NCBI RefSeq assembly: GCF_039533965.1
Contig: NZ_BAAAUN010000001.1
Coordinates: forward strand, 3,446,950-3,510,949
From: Microbacterium luteolum
Lineage (GTDB): Bacteria > Actinomycetota > Actinomycetes > Actinomycetales > Microbacteriaceae
Length of the DNA stretch: 64,000 nt
Reading direction: 5' to 3'
Part shown: piece after piece, positions 34,075 through 42,020 of the stretch
How positions within the stretch are numbered: the stretch's first letter is position 1
How the letters are laid out: each line of letters opens with the position of its first letter
The notes under the pieces: model-generated
The model's database searches: none
The model's input: the letters and a program-made list of their open reading frames with translations, nothing else
Told to the model about the DNA's origin: nothing
Position numbers and translations under genes: made by a program

Positions 34075-35444
34075 GTGCTGAGCGGATGCATGCCGCGTCG
34101 CCCGAATCGACCGCGATCGTCGACGCGGTCCTCGACTACTCCCGACGACGGATGCTGGCCACCGACGTCCCGCTGGACAAGCCGCAGACCGAGGCCGAGC
34201 TCAACCGGCTCATCGGGGCGACGATCACCGACGCGGGGCTCGGGGCCTCTCGTGCCCTGAGCCTGTTCGAGCACGTGCTCGCGCCCGCGTGCCTGACCAC
34301 GAGTCATCCGCTCTACCTGTCGTTCATCCCGACGGCACCGACGATGGCGGCGATCGCGTTCGACCTGGTGGTCTCGGCATCCGGGCTCTACGGGGGCAGC
34401 TGGCTCGAGGGCGCCGGTGCCGTGCACGCCGAGAACGAGGTGCTGTCGTTCCTCGCCGCCGAGTTCGGACTCCCCGACACGGCGGGCGGCGTGTTCGTGC
34501 AGGGCGGCACGATCGGGAACCTGTCGGCGCTCGTCGCCGCACGCGAGGCCGCGAAGGCGCGCCTGATCGCCGCAGGCAAGGACCTGCCGACCCGCTGGAA
34601 GATCGTCTGCAGCGTCGAGGCGCACTCGTCGAACAAGTCCGCCGCCAAGGTCATGGATGCCGACGTGCTCCTGGTGCCCGCCGGCGACGACGGAGTGCTG
34701 CGGGCGGATGCCGTGCGCGAGGCGCTGGCAGAGCACGGTGACGAGATCTGCGCCGTCGTCGCCACCGGAGGTTCCACGAACTTCGGCATCGTCGACGACA
34801 TCGCCGGCATCGCTGCGTTGAAGGACGAGTTCGACTTCTGGCTGCACATCGACGGGGCCTACGGGCTCACCGCGATGCTCGCCCCGGAGGCCCGGCACAT
34901 CTTCGCGGGCGTCGAGCGCGCCGACTCGGTGATCGTCGACCCGCACAAATGGCTGTTCGCACCGTTCGACTGCTGCGCCCTCATCTACCGCGACCCCGAC
35001 AACGGCCGTCGTGCACACACCCAGCACGCCGAGTACCTCGACATCCTCACCGACGTCGACGAGTTCAGCCCCTCGGACTACTCGATCCAGCTCACCCGGC
35101 GCCCGCGCGGCCTGCCGATGTGGTTCTCGCTCGCGACCTACGGCATCACCGCCTACCGGGATGCCGTCAGCAGCACGATCGCTCTGACGAAGCGCATCGC
35201 CGGCGAGATCTCGCGTCGTCCGGAGCTGCGGCTGGTGCGCGACCCGCAGCTGTCGGTCGTCGTGTTCGAGCGGGAGGGGTGGGAGCGCACCGACTACGAC
35301 CGCTGGTCCGCCGCGCTGCTCGACTCGCAGCGGGCGTTCGTGGTCCCGAGCTCGCACGCCGGCCGCCCGAACACGCGTTTCGCGATCCTCAATCCGCTGA
35401 CGACCTTCGACGACCTGGTCGGCATCCTCGACACGATGAAGTAG
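34071..35444 (+). CDS. PLP-dependent group II decarboxylase family protein
   Basis: 457 residues. DPHKWLF places the PLP lysine at K293; HIDGAYG holds the conserved Asp. Group includes aromatic amino acid, tyrosine, glutamate and diaminobutyrate decarboxylases. The substrate cannot be read from the sequence. Translationally coupled to tetR, and next to agmatine deiminase, so amine synthesis or breakdown is a fair guess. Confidence 0.88.
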   Translation: MSAERMHAASPESTAIVDAVLDYSRRRMLATDVPLDKPQTEAELNRLIGATITDAGLGASRALSLFEHVLAPACLTTSHPLYLSFIPTAPTMAAIAFDLVVSASGLYGGSWLEGAGAVHAENEVLSFLAAEFGLPDTAGGVFVQGGTIGNLSALVAAREAAKARLIAAGKDLPTRWKIVCSVEAHSSNKSAAKVMDADVLLVPAGDDGVLRADAVREALAEHGDEICAVVATGGSTNFGIVDDIAGIAALKDEFDFWLHIDGAYGLTAMLAPEARHIFAGVERADSVIVDPHKWLFAPFDCCALIYRDPDNGRRAHTQHAEYLDILTDVDEFSPSDYSIQLTRRPRGLPMWFSLATYGITAYRDAVSSTIALTKRIAGEISRRPELRLVRDPQLSVVVFEREGWERTDYDRWSAALLDSQRAFVVPSSHAGRPNTRFAILNPLTTFDDLVGILDTMK

Positions 35445-35483
35445 GACGCGCGGCGCTTCGCGTCGAGCCGCCCTCTTGTGATC

Positions 35484-35521
35484 GAGCCGCCCCTTTGGGT
35501 GCGCTCACAAAGGGGCCGCTC
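35484..35521. terminator. Hairpin terminator between convergent genes
   Basis: Arms GAGCCGCCCCTTTG (35484-35497) and CAAAGGGGCCGCTC (35508-35521), one mismatch. A similar AAAAGGGGCCGCTCG unit follows at about 35527-35541. Confidence 0.65.
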
Positions 35522-35560
35522 GGTCGAAAAGGGGCCGCTCGGCGGGGGAGGCGGATGCCG

Positions 35561-36616
35561 TCAGCGCGTCGTGTGCGCGTTGAGGAAGTCGATCGTCTTC
35601 TCCAGGGCCGTCTGCGCGTCGGGCATGTCCAGGTGGAACTGGTACTCGTGCGGCAGTGCGGGCTCATGCGGCGCGGGCCAGAACTGCGTCGTCACATCGA
35701 CACCCAGTTCGTCGAGACGCTGCGCCATCGGGATCGACTGCAGCCAGGTGAGACCGTCGCCGTTGCCGCCGGAGATGTAGGTCGTCGGGAAGTCCGCGGT
35801 CACCCAGTCGACGGTCGACATGGTCGCCCCGGTCGAGTCCTCGGCCCAGGTGCGAGTACCGGAGTAGGCCCACATCGCCGACTTGAAGCCCCAGCCGGCG
35901 ATGCCGTCCAGTCGGGCGAGGGCGGCGAGGTCGTACACGCCGCAGTTCAGCACGGTGGCGACGACCTGATCGGCCGCGAGGGTCGGCTTGATGCCCATGA
36001 TCTCGGCGTAGTCCGGGCTGGTGATGAGCGTGGCCATCTGACTCGCCAGCTGTCCGCCGGCCGAGTCGCCCGCGAGCACGATCTGCTTCGGGTCGACACC
36101 GAGCTCCTCCGCGTGCTCGTCGATGTATGCAAGTGCGTCGTTGAGCTGGTGCACGGCGAGCGGGTACACGCCCTCCGGGCCGATCGTGTAGTTCACCGCG
36201 ATGGTCGTGTAGCCCTCGGCCGCGAGGATCCGCATGTACGGGTCGACGTTCTCCTTCGCCCCCGAGATCCAGGCGCCGCCGTGGATCCAGACCACGGTCG
36301 GAAGCGGACCGTCGGCGGATGCCGGACGGAAGACGTCCATCGTGGTGTCGGCGCCCGCGTCGCCGTACGAGACGTCGAGCTGCTCGTCGAGCTTCGTGTC
36401 GGGGACGTGCTTGTCCATCTCCGCGGCAGTCGCGTCGCCGCCCTTGGTGAACACCGCGCGGATGATCATCGCCGAGGGCCAGGGGCTGATCGACCCGATG
36501 ATCGCCACGACCGCGACCACGGCCACGATGATGCCCAACGCCACCTTCGTGCGGTGCCACGGCCGACGGGCCTTCTTCGGGTGATCGGACTCTTCGGCGT
36601 GCGCGACAGTGCTCAT
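35561..36616 (-). CDS. Membrane-anchored alpha/beta hydrolase (HSL-type lipase/esterase)
   Basis: 351 residues. Cytoplasmic basic N terminus, one membrane helix (about 26-45), then alpha/beta hydrolase: oxyanion HGG (112-114), nucleophile S185 in GDSAGG, and a late HEP/H segment for the catalytic His. Esterase of the hormone-sensitive-lipase group facing outside the membrane. Start at 36616 with GGGAGGGG upstream. Single gene. Confidence 0.85.
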   Translation of the reverse strand: MSTVAHAEESDHPKKARRPWHRTKVALGIIVAVVAVVAIIGSISPWPSAMIIRAVFTKGGDATAAEMDKHVPDTKLDEQLDVSYGDAGADTTMDVFRPASADGPLPTVVWIHGGAWISGAKENVDPYMRILAAEGYTTIAVNYTIGPEGVYPLAVHQLNDALAYIDEHAEELGVDPKQIVLAGDSAGGQLASQMATLITSPDYAEIMGIKPTLAADQVVATVLNCGVYDLAALARLDGIAGWGFKSAMWAYSGTRTWAEDSTGATMSTVDWVTADFPTTYISGGNGDGLTWLQSIPMAQRLDELGVDVTTQFWPAPHEPALPHEYQFHLDMPDAQTALEKTIDFLNAHTTR

Positions 36617-36709
36617 GGAACCCCTCCCTGCGCATCAGTGTGCCAGTATTCCGGTTCGGCGCGCGCGATGGTCGCCGGCGGAATCGGCGCGGGTCGAGCG
36701 TCGACTAGG

Positions 36710-36729
36710 TTAGTAAGGTAACCCTTACC
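36710..36729. promoter_or_regulatory. Iron-box-like inverted repeat
   Basis: GTAAGG (36713-36718) and CCTTAC (36723-36728) around TAAC, preceded by AGGTTA (36707-36712). Resembles DtxR/IdeR iron boxes but the half-site spacing is not canonical. Lies 48 bp before the ABC transporter start. Confidence 0.45.
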
Positions 36730-36744
36730 GACCTCAGGAGTCCC

Positions 36745-36780
36745 ATGTTGTTCCGCCCTGCCTCGGCGACGCTCTCGTGA
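36745..36780 (+). CDS. Possible 11-residue upstream peptide (leader ORF)
   Basis: ATG at 36745 with AGGAG four bases upstream; encodes MLFRPASATLS and its TGA overlaps the GTG start of the ABC transporter (GTGA at 36777). The only good ribosome site in front of the transporter belongs to this frame, so it may couple or regulate translation of the next gene. Confidence 0.45.
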   Translation: MLFRPASATLS

Positions 36781-38357
36781 CGACCGTCGGCGGAGTGTTC
36801 CGGGAGGCGGTCTGGGGCACGGGACGCCGCGCGCGCGCCGCGCTCTCGATCGTGGGCTTCTGCGGACATCAGCTCGCCGAGGTGATGGTTCCTGTCGCGG
36901 TCGGCGTCGTGATCGACCGTGCCATCGCCCCGCACGATCCGGTCGCGCTCGCCTGGTCGCTGGTCTTCCTCGTCGCGGTCTTCGCGGTGCTGATCTGCGC
37001 CTGGCAGCTGGGAGACCGCGTCGGCACCGTCGTCTACGCGCGCGGCGAGCACGCCCTCCGGCAGGGCATCCTCGGTCTGGCACTGCGCCGACGCACCCGT
37101 CGACCGGCGGGCGAGGTCCTCACGATCTCCTCCTCGGATGCCGGGGAGACGGCGGGCTTCTTCTGGGTGGTCGCCGAGCAGGCGGCCGCGGCGACCGCCG
37201 TGATCGTCGCGTGCATCACCCTGCTGGTCATCGCCTGGCCGCTCGCCGTCGCCGTGGTGATCGGCACGCTCGTGCAGGCGCTCGTGGTCAACGCCGTGAG
37301 CGGCGGACTGCGGCGGCGCGGGTACGAGGCGCAGCGGCAGGCGGCCCGTCTCGACGCGGTGAGCACCGACTTCGCCACCGGGCTCCGCGTGCTGGGCGCC
37401 CTCGGCGGTGCCGCGCGGGCGACGGAGCGCTACGTCGCCGAGAGCGCGGTCGCCGCGGAGGCCGCCTATCGTGCCGAGAAGGCCGCCGCCGCGCTGACGG
37501 CGCTCAACCTCGTCGTCAGCGGTCTCGCCTTCACCGGCATCGCGGTCCTCGGCGGGTGGCTGGCGCTGGACGAGGCGATCACGGTCGGCGGCTTCGTCAC
37601 CGCGATGGGGCTGGCGCAGACCATCCGCGGCCCCCTGTCGACACTCGGATACCTGCCGGCGGAGGTCGCGTCGAAGCACGGTTCGGCGACGCGCATCGCC
37701 GAGTTCGCGGACGAGGCGGGAGAGGCTTCGGCTGCTCCGGATGCCGCGCCGACGACCTCGACCGGAGGGGGCGACATCGTCGCCCAGGTGGTCGTCGACG
37801 GGAGACGCCTCGACATCGCCGACGGCGAGGTCACCGGCATCCGCGCCGATCCAGAGCGGATCTCGGATCTCGCCAGCCTCTTCGGCGGGCGCAGGGAAGC
37901 CGCTCGCGGCGAGCTCGTCGTCGACGACATCGATGCCGCCCACCTCGGGCGCGAGGGGCTGCGCGCGCTGGTGTTCGCGCCGCCGCATGACGCGGCCGTG
38001 TTCACCGGTTCGGCCGCGGAGAACATCGCCGAGCGCATCGAGGATGCCCATCTGACGGCATCCGCCTTCGACGAGGTCGTGCACCGACTGCCCGACGGGC
38101 TGGACGAGCGCATCGGCGAACGCGGACTGCGGCTGTCGGGAGGGCAGCGGCAGCGACTGCTGCTCGCGCGCGCACTGCATCAGCCTCAGCGTCTGCTCGT
38201 GCTGCACGAGCCCACCACGGCGATCGACCCGATCACCGAGGCGCAGGTCGCGGCAGGACTCGCGAGCGAGGGGCGCACGATCGTCCTGCTCACGGATCGC
38301 GCCTCGCTCCTGTCGGCCTGCCATCGCGTGCACGACCTGCGAGGAGCGGCGTCATGA
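36777..38357 (+). CDS. ABC transporter, membrane-ATPase half, degenerate Walker A and B
   Basis: 526 residues: six-helix exporter-type membrane domain (about 1-310) and ATPase domain. The P-loop is missing: the position reads DGEVTGIRADPERISD (from 349). Signature LSGGQ is intact (453-457). Walker B is LLVLHE with H477 replacing Asp, followed by E478. So it can donate a signature but cannot form its own ATP site. Coupled to the next gene, with which it forms a heterodimer. Iron-box-like site upstream suggests a siderophore, haem or metal role (inference). Confidence 0.88.
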   Translation: MTTVGGVFREAVWGTGRRARAALSIVGFCGHQLAEVMVPVAVGVVIDRAIAPHDPVALAWSLVFLVAVFAVLICAWQLGDRVGTVVYARGEHALRQGILGLALRRRTRRPAGEVLTISSSDAGETAGFFWVVAEQAAAATAVIVACITLLVIAWPLAVAVVIGTLVQALVVNAVSGGLRRRGYEAQRQAARLDAVSTDFATGLRVLGALGGAARATERYVAESAVAAEAAYRAEKAAAALTALNLVVSGLAFTGIAVLGGWLALDEAITVGGFVTAMGLAQTIRGPLSTLGYLPAEVASKHGSATRIAEFADEAGEASAAPDAAPTTSTGGGDIVAQVVVDGRRLDIADGEVTGIRADPERISDLASLFGGRREAARGELVVDDIDAAHLGREGLRALVFAPPHDAAVFTGSAAENIAERIEDAHLTASAFDEVVHRLPDGLDERIGERGLRLSGGQRQRLLLARALHQPQRLLVLHEPTTAIDPITEAQVAAGLASEGRTIVLLTDRASLLSACHRVHDLRGAAS

Positions 38358-40087
38358 CGGAGGAGAAGCTGCCGATCGCATCGGGTCGCGACACCGCACG
38401 CGGGCTGCTCGCGGCGCTGGGGCGTCGCCGAGGTCTGACGATCATGGCGCTGGTCACCCTGTGCGCCGGTGTCGGCGCCGCGCTCGTGGCGCCCTGGATC
38501 ATCGGCCTCATGGTCGACGACATCACCCGGGGCGGCGGTTCGCTGCTGCCCTACGGCCTCGCCCTCGTCGGCTCTCTCACCGTGGGCGCCGCGCTCACCT
38601 GGGCGGGGCGCGTGCTGCTGGCCCGACTCGGGCAGGGGACCATCCGCGAGGTGCGCGAGGCGGCCTTCCGCACGGCGCTCGCACAGCCGACGGCCCGCAT
38701 CGAGGCCGCAGGGACAGGCGACCTGGTCGCTCGTCTCTCGGGCGACGTGCGCGCGGTCGGCCAGGTCGTCGAGGAGGCGCTCCCGGCCTTCCTCGCCGCG
38801 CTGTTCGGCATCGTGCTGAGCCTCGCCGGGATGGGGCTGCTCGACGGGCGGTTCGCGCTCGCCGCGCTGCTGGCCGCCCCCGTGCAGTACTTCTCGCTGC
38901 GCTGGTTCCTGCGTCGCTCGGCCCCGGTCTACCGGCGGCACCGCGCCGTGGTCGCGGAGCGCGGACAGCGCACGATCGAAGCGGTCCGAGGCGTCGACAC
39001 CGTGCTCGCGCTGCGCACCGAGGAGCAGCACCTGGAGCGCATCGCCGAGGCGAGCGAACAGGCCATCGGACTCGAGGTCAGGGCGACGAAGGTGCGCAAC
39101 GACTTCAACGTGTTCCTGAACGGCGCCGAGCTGGTCGGGCTGTCGGCTGTTCTCGTCGTCGGCTACTTCCTCGTCGCCGACGGCCAGGTCGGGCTGGGCG
39201 CCGCGACCGCGGCAGCACTGTACTTCCTCGGGCTCTTCGGTCCGATGGGGACGCTCCTGTTCCGGATCGACGAGCTGCAGGATGCCGGGGCCAGCCTCGC
39301 CCGCCTGTTCGGCGTGATCGGACTGCCCAAGCCCGCCCCGCGCGAAGGCGTCGCCGCTCCGCGCCGCGGCGCGATCGATGTGCAGGACCTCGGTTTCGCG
39401 CACCGACCGGGACAGCGCGACCTCGACGCCGTGTCGATGTCGGCGGAGCCGGGGGAGAAGATCGCCGTCGTCGGTGCGAGCGGCGCGGGCAAGACGACTC
39501 TGGCGCGGGTGCTCGCCGGCGCTCTGCCTCATGGAGAGGGCGCCGTGCGGCACGACGAGGTCGACATCGAGGCCTGGCATCCGCACGACCTGCGCGATGC
39601 CGTGGTGATGCTGACGCAGGAGCCCCATGTCTTCGCCGGGTCGATCCGCGACGACCTCGCGCTGTTCAGCGACGCCGACGAGGAGGAGATGCGTCGTGAG
39701 ATCGACCAGCTCGGCGCGGGGTGGATCCTCGCCCTGCCTGATGGCCTCGACACGGTCGTCGGAGAAGCGGGGCTGCCGCTCACGCCGGGGCAGACGCAGC
39801 ACCTCGCCCTCGTGCGGGTCGCGCTCGCCGCGGCATCCGTCGTCATCCTCGACGAGGCCACCGCCGAGGCGGGATCCGCCGATGCCGAGCTGCTCGACCA
39901 GGCCGCGCTCGCCGCGATCGGCGGACGCACCGGCATCGTCATCGCGCACCGGCTGAGCCAGGCCGTCACGGCGGATCGGATCCTCGTGATGCAGGACGGC
40001 CGGGTGGTGCAGTCCGGCACGCATGACGAACTGGTCGCCGCCGCAGGACCCTACGCCGAGCTGTGGGCGGCCTGGACCGCGTGGTGA
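38354..40087 (+). CDS. ABC transporter, membrane-ATPase half, degenerate signature
   Basis: 577 residues: six-helix membrane domain and ATPase domain. Walker A GASGAGKT intact (374-381), Walker B ILDE intact (D500, E501), but the signature reads LTPGQ (476-480) instead of LSGGQ. Exactly complementary to its partner, giving one complete ATP site per heterodimer. ATGA overlap with the first half. Ends 12 bp from the convergent TetR gene. Confidence 0.92.
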   Translation: MTEEKLPIASGRDTARGLLAALGRRRGLTIMALVTLCAGVGAALVAPWIIGLMVDDITRGGGSLLPYGLALVGSLTVGAALTWAGRVLLARLGQGTIREVREAAFRTALAQPTARIEAAGTGDLVARLSGDVRAVGQVVEEALPAFLAALFGIVLSLAGMGLLDGRFALAALLAAPVQYFSLRWFLRRSAPVYRRHRAVVAERGQRTIEAVRGVDTVLALRTEEQHLERIAEASEQAIGLEVRATKVRNDFNVFLNGAELVGLSAVLVVGYFLVADGQVGLGAATAAALYFLGLFGPMGTLLFRIDELQDAGASLARLFGVIGLPKPAPREGVAAPRRGAIDVQDLGFAHRPGQRDLDAVSMSAEPGEKIAVVGASGAGKTTLARVLAGALPHGEGAVRHDEVDIEAWHPHDLRDAVVMLTQEPHVFAGSIRDDLALFSDADEEEMRREIDQLGAGWILALPDGLDTVVGEAGLPLTPGQTQHLALVRVALAAASVVILDEATAEAGSADAELLDQAALAAIGGRTGIVIAHRLSQAVTADRILVMQDGRVVQSGTHDELVAAAGPYAELWAAWTAW

Positions 40088-40099
40088 AGGAGATCCTCG

Positions 40100-40624
40100 T
40101 CAGGCAGTGAGCCCGGCGACGAGGTGGCGCAGGCCGTAGTCGAAGGCGCGATCGACGTCGCCGCCGAGGCGGAAGGCGCCGGCGAGCTCCATCTGCAGGA
40201 ATCCCGTCGCCCAGGCTGTGAACAGGCGCGCGGCGTCGAGCGCGTCGTCGTCGCCGACCAGGGCGGATGCCGCGCGGATGAGCGGCGCGGCCGAGCGCTG
40301 CAGAGCGGCATGCGGAGCCGCGGCGCTGAACATGAGCCGGAAGGCCTCGGGATGCTGTCGGGCGAAGGCGCGGTAGGCCTGGGCGATATCGGTGAGGTCC
40401 GCGTCGGCGGCGTCGAGACGTGCGGTGAGGTCGTCGATCACGGATTCGGCGATGGCGGAGAGCAGGGCATCCCGATCGCGCACGCGCTTGTAGAGCGACG
40501 GCGCCCGCACACCGACGCGTGTGGCGACCGCCTGCATCGTGACGCCCGCGGATCCTGCGGTGTCGAGGATCTCGCGGCCGGCGGCGATGATCTGCTCGAG
40601 CGAGGTGCGGTCGGGTGTCGGCAT
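40100..40624 (-). CDS. TetR family transcriptional regulator
   Basis: 174 residues. Helix-turn-helix near 27-50 (VTMQAVATRVGVRAPSLYKRV), WHG-type C-terminal ligand domain. Start at 40624 with AAGGAGA upstream. Divergent from the MBL-fold gene across two palindromes, the expected layout for a self-controlled repressor of that gene. Confidence 0.9.
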   Translation of the reverse strand: MPTPDRTSLEQIIAAGREILDTAGSAGVTMQAVATRVGVRAPSLYKRVRDRDALLSAIAESVIDDLTARLDAADADLTDIAQAYRAFARQHPEAFRLMFSAAAPHAALQRSAAPLIRAASALVGDDDALDAARLFTAWATGFLQMELAGAFRLGGDVDRAFDYGLRHLVAGLTA

Positions 40625-40636
40625 GACGTCTCCTTC

Positions 40637-40676
40637 ATGGCTATTGACAATAGCCATGATAGCTACGTAACGTAGC
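40637..40676. promoter_or_regulatory. Two adjacent palindromic operators between tetR and MBL gene
   Basis: Perfect 21-bp palindrome ATGGCTATTG-A-CAATAGCCAT (40637-40657) and perfect 15-bp palindrome GCTACGT-A-ACGTAGC (40662-40676). They share a GGCTA core. Start codons lie 13 bp and 27 bp outside. Confidence 0.8.
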
Positions 40677-40702
40677 CATCGCAAACATCGGAAGGAATCG
40701 CC

Positions 40703-41413
40703 ATGAAGCTCGCACCGCACCTGCACCGGCTCGGCAATGACATCGTCGCCTCGTACCTGATCGAGGTCCCGGAGGGGATCACGTTGATCGACGCGGGCCT
40801 CCCCGGACACTGGAACGACCTGAAGGCCGAGCTCGCGGCGATCGGCCGGCCGATGTCCGACATCCGCGGTCTCGTGCTGACGCACGGCGACGGCGACCAC
40901 ATCGGCTTCGCCGAGCGCCTGCGCCGCGAGACCGGGGTGCCGGTGTTCATCCACGCGGCCGACGCCCATCGCGTGCGCACCGGCGAGAAGCCGAAGACGG
41001 CGATGGGGCCGGCGAGACTCGGGCCGACGCTCGGGTTCTTCGCCTACGGCATCCGCAAGAACGCCCTGCGCACGCATCACGTGAGCGAGGTGGTCGAGGT
41101 CGCCGACGGCGACGTGCTCGATCTGCCCGGCGCCCCCGTGATCATCGGGATGCCTGGCCACTCGCCGGGGAGCATCTCGGTGCACGTGCCCGTCGCGGAT
41201 GCGGTGTTCGTGGGTGACGCGCTCACCACGCGTCACGTGCTCACGGGAAAGGTGGGCGCGCAGCCGGCGCCGTTCACCGACGAGCCCGACACCGCGCTGG
41301 CCTCGCTCGACCGGTTGGCCGGGGTGTCGGCGTCGTGGGTGCTGCCCGGTCACGGGGCGCCCTGGCACGGTTCGCCGGCCGACATCGCCGCTGCCGTGCG
41401 CGCGGCGGGCTGA
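40703..41413 (+). CDS. MBL-fold metallohydrolase
   Basis: 236 residues. Metal motif reads THGDGDH (60-66): the second His of the usual HxHxDH is Asp here. Remaining ligand segments GHSPGS, GDAL and PGHG are present. Substrate unknown; may be a lactonase or thioesterase-type hydrolase. Start at 40703 with GGAAGGA upstream. Target of the divergent TetR regulator. Confidence 0.85.
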   Translation: MKLAPHLHRLGNDIVASYLIEVPEGITLIDAGLPGHWNDLKAELAAIGRPMSDIRGLVLTHGDGDHIGFAERLRRETGVPVFIHAADAHRVRTGEKPKTAMGPARLGPTLGFFAYGIRKNALRTHHVSEVVEVADGDVLDLPGAPVIIGMPGHSPGSISVHVPVADAVFVGDALTTRHVLTGKVGAQPAPFTDEPDTALASLDRLAGVSASWVLPGHGAPWHGSPADIAAAVRAAG

Positions 41414-41417
41414 CGAG

Positions 41418-42020
41418 CTAGCGCGCGGCCAGGACGGATGCCGTGTCGCTCACGGTGATCTGCGGCGGATACAGGCCCATCACCTGGATCGCGGCCGCAT
41501 GGTTCTCGGCCGTCGACCCCGCGCAGGCATCGGCGGCGACGGTCACGTGCGCCCCGGCATCCGCTGCGGCCAGGGCCGTCGACATCACGCAGCAGTCCGT
41601 CGAGACCCCGGCCAGCACGATGTGCGCGCCGCGCCCGACGAGGGCCTCGAGATCGGGGCCCCACTTCCCGAATGTCGGCAGATCGAGGGTCGGATGCGGC
41701 GACAGCCCGACAGCCTCTGGCACGAGGGCGAACAGCGGATCCGTCGGCGGCTGGTCGGCGAACGGCCAGGCCGCGAAGTACGCGCCCCACGAGGTCGAGC
41801 GGTCGGCGGTCGGCATCCAGCGGGTCACGATGACGCGCTCGCCGAAGGCCTCGGCCAGCGCACGGATGCGGGGCATCGCCTCGGCGAAGAACGGCGAGCC
41901 CCACGCGGAGTCCGGAGCCGCGAAGATCGTCTGCGGGTCGATCACCACCAGCCACGCGTCGGGGGACGGCGTCTCGTCTCGTCGCTGCGCTCCTCGCTCA
42001 ACGACCGGGTCAGGGCTCAC
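41418..42020 (-). CDS. Isochorismatase-type cysteine hydrolase
   Basis: 200 residues. Catalytic triad-like residues: Asp in VIDPQ, Lys in FGKWG, Cys in STDCCVMS. Group includes nicotinamidase, ureidoacrylate and N-carbamoylsarcosine amidohydrolases. GTG at 42020 overlaps the permease stop (GTGA); residues 4-18 are then encoded by repeat family A. A later GTG inside WLVVIDP is possible. Coupled to the NCS1 permease, so likely hydrolyses an imported amide or nucleobase product (inference). Confidence 0.85.
   Translation of the reverse strand: MSPDPVVERGAQRRDETPSPDAWLVVIDPQTIFAAPDSAWGSPFFAEAMPRIRALAEAFGERVIVTRWMPTADRSTSWGAYFAAWPFADQPPTDPLFALVPEAVGLSPHPTLDLPTFGKWGPDLEALVGRGAHIVLAGVSTDCCVMSTALAAADAGAHVTVAADACAGSTAENHAAAIQVMGLYPPQITVSDTASVLAAR
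41969..42009. repeat. Dispersed repeat family A, copy 4
   Basis: GCGTCTCGTCTCGTCGC then TCCTCGCTCAACGACCGGG; lies at the permease/isochorismatase junction and supplies the N-terminal codons of the latter. Confidence 0.75.
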
